16,739 nt of DNA from Methanomassiliicoccaceae archaeon. GTDB lineage: Archaea; Thermoplasmatota; Thermoplasmata; Methanomassiliicoccales; Methanomethylophilaceae. Below are positions 12,859 to 16,739 of the stretch, piece after piece. Position 1 is the first letter of the stretch, and every line of letters begins with the position of its first letter. Location of the stretch: NCBI GenBank assembly GCA_009776695.1, contig WRNI01000012.1, forward strand, positions 1 to 16,739, given 5' to 3'. The position numbers were made by a program, and so were the translations under genes. The notes beneath the pieces are model-generated. The model was not told the origin of the DNA and made no database searches. It saw only the letters and a list, made by a program, of their open reading frames with translations.

Positions 12859-15483
12859 TTATCGCGACATCATGTTCCTCAGCACTGTCTGCATGATGCC
12901 GCCGTTCTTTATGTATTCAAGTTCCGCAGGCACATCAACCCTTGACAGCGTATCGAATTCCGTTATCTTTCCGTTAAGGTTCGCGGTCACTCTGACGATG
13001 CTTTTCTGTGTCATTCCGTCAAGTGCTATGTCGAAAATCTCGTCGCCCGTAAGACCGAGCGACGATGCGCTCTGGCCTTCTTTGAATTGTAACGGTACGA
13101 TTCCCATGCCGATAAGATTGGAACGGTGTATGCGCTCGAACGATTCCGCTATCACCGCTTTGACACCGAGAAGGTACGGTCCCTTCGCCGCCCAGTCCCT
13201 TGAGCTTCCCGTTCCGTACTCCTTGCCGGCGAGTATCACTCTGGGCGTCCCGTCGGCATCGTAGCGTTTCGATGTTTCGTATATCGTGTCTATTCTGTTC
13301 TCAGGTATGTACCGTGAGACACCGCCCTCCGTCCCCGGCGCGATCCTGTTCTTTAATCGTATATTGGCAAAGGTGCCCCTCATCATAACTTCGTGATTAC
13401 CTCGCCTGGAACCGTAGGAGTTGAGATCCTCTTCTTTAACGTTCTTCGACATGAGATACGAACCTGCCTCGGAATCCTTTGAGAACTCGCCCGCCGGGGA
13501 TATGTGGTCCGTTGTAACGGAGTCGCCCAGATATACCAATGCTCTGGCGTCCTTTATGTCGCTGAGCGACGGTCCTTTGTTCAGATCGCTGAAGAAAGGC
13601 GGGTTCCTGACGTACGTTGACGAATCGTCCCAAATGTAAAGCGATCCCGCCGGCGCCCTGACGGAATCCCATTTCTTATTGCCTTTCAGAACGCCGGCGT
13701 ACTGTCCGCTGAATGTCTCCGGCGTCACGTACTTTGATACCGCCTCTCTGACATCCTTATCGGACGGCCATATGTCCTTAAGGAACACGTCCTTTCCGTT
13801 AACGCTGCCTATCGGCTCTTTGTCAAGATCGATGTCAACGCGTCCGCACAGGGCGAACGCGACGACGAGCGGCGGAGACGCCAGATAATTTGCCTTGACG
13901 TGAGGAGAGACGCGGCCTTCGAAGTTCCTGTTCGCGGACACGACGGCAGCGCCTATCAGATCATTATCTTTCACGGTCATACGTATGTCCGGGAGAAGGG
14001 GGCCGCTGTTGCCTATGCATGTCATGCACCCGTACCCGGTGACGTGGAACCCGAGCTTCTCAAGATACGGCAGAAGACCCGAATCCTTCAGATATGCGGT
14101 CACAGCTTTCGAACCGGGCGATAACGACGTTTTGACATGTTCCTTTGATCTGAGGCCCGCATTCACGGCGTTCTTTGCCAGAAGTCCCGCGGCCATCATC
14201 ACCGACGGGTTGGCGGTGTTCGTGCATGATGTTATCGACGCGATGAGCACCGAACCGTCGGATATTCCGTTGACGGTGCGTTTCTTTATCTTCTGTTCGT
14301 CGAGCAGTTTATTGAAATTTTTCTTCATTTCGCTCAGCGGTATGCGGTCCTGCGGTCTTTTGGGACCGGCCAGTGACGGTTCTACGGTACTGAGGTCCAG
14401 TTCGATGATATCGCTGTACTCAGGTTCACCATCATACCACAGGCCCTGAGCTTTAGCATATTTCTCTATCACGTCAATATGTTCGCCGCTGCGTCCCGTG
14501 AGCCTCAGATATTCTATTGTCCTTTCATCAATAGGGAAGAACCCGACGGTTGCGCCGTATTCCGGGCACATGTTAGCTATAGTCGACCGATCGGCAAGGT
14601 CCAGTTCCTTATATCCCGGACCGCAGAATTCTACAAATTTGCCGACGACACCTTTTTTCCTCAGCGTTTCAACGACGGTAAGAACGAGATCCGTTGCATT
14701 GACACCTTCTCTCAGCGAACCGGTGAGCCTGAATCCGACGACGTCGGGAATTTTCATGTAGCACGGCTGCCCTAACATCACCGCTTCCGCTTCGATGCCG
14801 CCGACCCCCCATCCGAGGACGCCGGCGCCGTTTATCTGCGTTGTGTGCGAGTCTGTCCCGAAGCATGAATCAGGATATGCGATATTCTTTCCGTTAACGT
14901 TCTTCACATGAACTATCGGCGACAGATATTCAAGATTTATCTGATGTATTATCCCGTTGCCAGGAGGCACGACCCGGAAATTATCGAAGGCGGACTGCGC
15001 CCATTTCAGCAGGGAATAGCGTTCCGCGTTCCTTTCGTACTCTTTCGTTTCGTTCTTCTCCAGCGCGTCCGGCGTTCCCGCGTGATCGGCCTGTATCGAA
15101 TGGTCTATGACAAGGTCGACGGGGATCAGCGGATTAATGCGCTCAGGATCCTTTCCCAAAGTGTTCACGGCACTTCTCATTGACGCAAGGTCAACAACGG
15201 CCGGAACTCCCGTGAGGTCCTGAAGTATCACACGCGCCGGTATGAACGGTATGTCCGCGTCGGCATTCACTTTCGGTGTCCACGACGTTATCGTTCTTAC
15301 ATCATCGTCAGTTATCAGGGAACCGTCGTTCTGTCTCGCGATCGATTCAATGAGAACTTTCACAGAATACGGCATCCTGCCGATGCCGCCGAGGCCGGCG
15401 GCCTCAAGCTTCCTGAGGCTGAATATCTCTATCTTTCCGCTTTTCGTGTCGATCGTGTCCGTACAGTCGGCTATCTTTGTCAT
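12859..15483 (-). CDS. acnA: Aconitate hydratase (AcnA/IRP type)
   Basis: Interconverts citrate and isocitrate through cis-aconitate, using a labile [4Fe-4S] cluster in the cytoplasm. At 874 aa it has the length of bacterial AcnA. Cluster cysteines are Cys 420 in SCTNTANPS and Cys 486 and 489 in GCMTCIGNSGP. Other family blocks: PARVILQDLTGVPAVVDLA (about 82-100), VDLVIDHS, CFGTDSHTTQINGAGVLGWGVGGIEAE (about 208-234), SANRNFEGRVSP, the swivelling C-terminal domain with YLGDSVTTDHISPAGEF, GSRRGNHEVMMRGTFANIR, and GKEYGTGSSRDWAAKG, whose serines and arginine hold substrate. The ATG at 15483 is followed by the normal AcnA opening; GTGAC just upstream is a weak ribosome site. An AT-rich stretch at about 15500-15525 (TTGA-TATT-TCAA dyad) probably holds its promoter. 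With the isocitrate dehydrogenase of this window it makes 2-oxoglutarate from citrate. Confidence 0.96.
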   Translation of the reverse strand: MTKIADCTDTIDTKSGKIEIFSLRKLEAAGLGGIGRMPYSVKVLIESIARQNDGSLITDDDVRTITSWTPKVNADADIPFIPARVILQDLTGVPAVVDLASMRSAVNTLGKDPERINPLIPVDLVIDHSIQADHAGTPDALEKNETKEYERNAERYSLLKWAQSAFDNFRVVPPGNGIIHQINLEYLSPIVHVKNVNGKNIAYPDSCFGTDSHTTQINGAGVLGWGVGGIEAEAVMLGQPCYMKIPDVVGFRLTGSLREGVNATDLVLTVVETLRKKGVVGKFVEFCGPGYKELDLADRSTIANMCPEYGATVGFFPIDERTIEYLRLTGRSGEHIDVIEKYAKAQGLWYDGEPEYSDIIELDLSTVEPSLAGPKRPQDRIPLSEMKKNFNKLLDEQKIKKRTVNGISDGSVLIASITSCTNTANPSVMMAAGLLAKNAVNAGLRSKEHVKTSLSPGSKAVTAYLKDSGLLPYLEKLGFHVTGYGCMTCIGNSGPLLPDIRMTVKDNDLIGAAVVSANRNFEGRVSPHVKANYLASPPLVVAFALCGRVDIDLDKEPIGSVNGKDVFLKDIWPSDKDVREAVSKYVTPETFSGQYAGVLKGNKKWDSVRAPAGSLYIWDDSSTYVRNPPFFSDLNKGPSLSDIKDARALVYLGDSVTTDHISPAGEFSKDSEAGSYLMSKNVKEEDLNSYGSRRGNHEVMMRGTFANIRLKNRIAPGTEGGVSRYIPENRIDTIYETSKRYDADGTPRVILAGKEYGTGSSRDWAAKGPYLLGVKAVIAESFERIHRSNLIGMGIVPLQFKEGQSASSLGLTGDEIFDIALDGMTQKSIVRVTANLNGKITEFDTLSRVDVPAELEYIKNGGIMQTVLRNMMSR

Positions 15484-15548
15484 GTGTTCGTCACGAAGAA
15501 GTTAACTTGATATTTCAAACTTAAGTAACGGCCGCCGCAGTTCTGTCA

Positions 15549-15610
15549 GCGCAGCATTGCGCACAGTAGCACGCCTCGTTCTTTCGCATAGGTGCTTTGA
15601 TCCTTATGCG
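15549..15610. terminator. Two small hairpins between the MNT gene and acnA
   Basis: GCGCA (15549-15553) pairs with TGCGC (15558-15562) across GCAT. CGCATA (15585-15590) pairs with TATGCG (15605-15610) directly after the stop of the MNT gene. They may end the MNT transcript before the acnA promoter. Stems are short, and I see no coding frame in the 127-bp gap. Confidence 0.3.
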
Positions 15611-15925
15611 TCATATCTCTATGCCGGTATGCAGGATCTCGTTCACAAAGGGGTTGTTCATCCCTATCTCGGACGTTTCAAAGACAAGCGGTTCAAAATA
15701 TGCCTTGTAATCACTGGCAATGCTCAGCAAAATGATACCGACGTCAATGCGCTTCATGTTTCCGTAGTCACGCAGAAAGAAGCAGATGTCAACGTCGCTC
15801 TTCTCATCCGCGGTCCCTTTGGCATAGGAGCCGAACAGATATGCTCTGTCCACGGGAAAGCGTTGCCGTACTTCGTCGGCGTAGCGCCCCGCTTCTTCCA
15901 TTATTGCATCAATGTCCGCGGCCAT
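15611..15925 (-). CDS. MNT-type minimal nucleotidyltransferase (MntA-like), orphan
   Basis: A 104-aa protein of the minimal nucleotidyltransferase family. Its signature LFGSYAKGTADEKSDVDICFF (about 30-50) holds the GSxAKG loop and the paired aspartates (SDVD) that bind metal and nucleotide. In HepT-MntA modules such proteins neutralise the HEPN RNase toxin, by AMP transfer in the cases studied. No HEPN gene (RxxxxH motif) is visible on either side in the 127-bp gap downstream or the 312-bp gap upstream, so the partner is lost or elsewhere. GGGAG lies 7 bp before ATG 15925. A stand-alone nucleotidyltransferase with another target is possible. Confidence 0.75.
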   Translation of the reverse strand: MAADIDAIMEEAGRYADEVRQRFPVDRAYLFGSYAKGTADEKSDVDICFFLRDYGNMKRIDVGIILLSIASDYKAYFEPLVFETSEIGMNNPFVNEILHTGIEI

Positions 15926-16237
15926 CCGAATACTCCCTGCTTCGCTCGTAAAGATCGTGTGCTTCGCTCTCGGTAGTCACTAAGTTAATAAATAAAGTTT
16001 ACAACAAGCAGGCGCCGACACTGTTTCATTTCGTTCCTGACGGAAAGGCACCGGCAATCTTCCGCCGCTACCATTATACAGAAAGCCGCAGCATCCAGTG
16101 ATCCGCGGTCAGGGACGCGATCCGGCGCTTTGTCGCCGTATCGGTCAAAATGCGGACCCATACAAAAAAGGAACATATGAACAGCAATGCTGGATGCACA
16201 GTGTTAATATCTCCCCCGTGCATGTCGTGACGATAAA
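15926..16237. other. 312-bp gap between divergent MNT and apt genes
   Basis: No convincing gene. It holds the direct repeats at 15938-15969, an AT-rich promoter candidate for the MNT gene (15985-16000), and a hairpin pairing CGATCCGGCG (16118-16127) with CGCCGTATCG (16134-16143) with one mismatch. ATGCAC (16194-16199) and GTGCAT (16218-16223) form an inverted repeat shortly before apt. The apt promoter is probably near GTTAATAT (16203-16210), but the element is weak. A HEPN remnant was looked for and not found. Confidence 0.5.
15938..15969. repeat. Paired 10-bp direct repeats ahead of the MNT gene
   Basis: TGCTTCGCTC occurs at 15938-15947 and again at 15960-15969, 22 bp apart, about two helical turns, which would put them on one face of the DNA. 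They lie 13-44 bp before the MNT start, between it and the AT-rich TATA-like stretch at 15985-16000. They are a candidate operator. Confidence 0.4.
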
Positions 16238-16739
16238 ATGGATTTCAGATCATCAATAAGAGTTATCGAGGACTGGCCGAAAAAAGGCATAAGCTTCAAG
16301 GACATAACAACGCTTCTGAAAGATGCGGAATTGCTGAAGGCGGCGATCGAAGAGATGGCAGCACCGTTCAGAAATGATAAAGTTGACATCGTCGTCGGAC
16401 CCGAATCCAGAGGGTTCATATTCGGCGTTCCCGTTGCGTTATCGTTAGGCGCCGGTTTTGTTCCGGTAAGGAAGAAAGGAAAGCTTCCTTCGAAGACATT
16501 AAGCGCAACGTACGACCTGGAATACGGTACCGACACGTTAGAGATGCACGAGGATGCGATAAAGAAAGGGCAAAGGGTGCTGATCGCGGATGATCTCCTA
16601 GCAACAGGGGGAACAATATCCGCGGTAACGGAAATGTGCGAGAGGGCCGGCGCAGATATCGTTGGGCTCTCGTTCATGATAGAGCTTGACGGTCTTAAGG
16701 GAAGGGACAGGCTCGCCGGCAGGAAGATAAATTCCGTGG
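16238..16739 (+). CDS. apt: Adenine phosphoribosyltransferase, cut by the window end
   Basis: Salvages adenine with PRPP to AMP. The frame from ATG 16238 is open to the window edge, giving 167 codons; E. coli Apt has 183, so only the last part of the C-terminus is missing. It starts MDFRSSIRVIEDWPKKGISF, followed by KDITTLL, the usual Apt opening. Later blocks are VGPESRGFIFG (about 50-60), VPVRKKGKLP (about 72-81), LEYGTDTLEMH (about 91-101) and the PRPP-binding loop VLIADDLLATGGT (about 112-124). GTGA lies 8-11 bases before the ATG as a ribosome site. Hypoxanthine or xanthine transferases lack the EYG-T-LE block, so Apt is preferred. Confidence 0.94.
   Translation, partial: MDFRSSIRVIEDWPKKGISFKDITTLLKDAELLKAAIEEMAAPFRNDKVDIVVGPESRGFIFGVPVALSLGAGFVPVRKKGKLPSKTLSATYDLEYGTDTLEMHEDAIKKGQRVLIADDLLATGGTISAVTEMCERAGADIVGLSFMIELDGLKGRDRLAGRKINSV

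Noticed and set aside
15909..15980. A 23-codon frame on the minus strand (GTG start) overlapping the MNT start, possibly a HEPN tail
   Set aside because: Too short, no ribosome site, no RxxxxH motif; it mostly reflects the direct repeats.
15985..16176. 63-aa minus-strand frame in the gap before apt
   Set aside because: No start signal, odd Cys/Arg-rich composition and no recognisable motif.
16150..16230. 26-codon frame directly before apt as a leader peptide
   Set aside because: No codon bias or known attenuation logic for apt in archaea; likely chance.

Overview
The window looks archaeal. The tRNA-Pro gene does not encode its 3' CCA, several genes have TATA-like AT boxes about 25-30 bp ahead of a plausible transcript start, and coding regions favour AUA isoleucine and AGG/AGA arginine codons. 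A secreted protein combining a beta-helix with InlB-type repeats, an aconitase plus isocitrate dehydrogenase, and several bacterial-looking genes together suggest a gut-type methanogen of the Thermoplasmatota (Methanomassiliicoccales-like). That taxonomic placement is inference.

Layout. 1-250: a 20-bp tandem repeat array followed by a strong 16-bp-stem hairpin. 268-561: a small protein of unknown function. 658-1884 (-): isocitrate dehydrogenase, divergent from an RluF-type pseudouridine synthase (1974-2690, +). 2741-4392 (-): a two-gene operon of a SatD-family protein (cyclase-like domain plus HTH) and a DUF3307-type membrane protein. 4516-7871 (+): a tightly overlapping thiS-thiF-thiG-thiH-tenI operon, the bacterial anaerobic route to the thiazole half of thiamine. 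7953-11468 (+): a 1171-aa surface protein, preceded by an 18-bp tandem repeat in its promoter region. 11640-12684: a toxin-antitoxin patch holding an orphan VbhA-like Fic antitoxin, a decayed fic start, and, converging from the other strand, a Zeta-like P-loop kinase with a 47-aa upstream partner. 12740-12812 (-): tRNA-Pro(CGG). 12859-15483 (-): aconitase. 15611-15925 (-): an orphan MNT-type nucleotidyltransferase. 16238 to the right edge (+): adenine phosphoribosyltransferase, cut by the window end.

How the genes work together. Aconitase and isocitrate dehydrogenase, about 11 kb apart, would give a partial oxidative TCA branch from citrate to 2-oxoglutarate. ThiS, ThiF, ThiG, ThiH and TenI make and aromatise thiazole phosphate; no pyrimidine-branch or coupling gene is present here. 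The SatD/DUF3307 pair, with a palindrome at its own promoter, is the best candidate for a poorly understood two-gene system. The patch beside the tRNA has the look of an accessory locus where two toxin-antitoxin modules met and one decayed.
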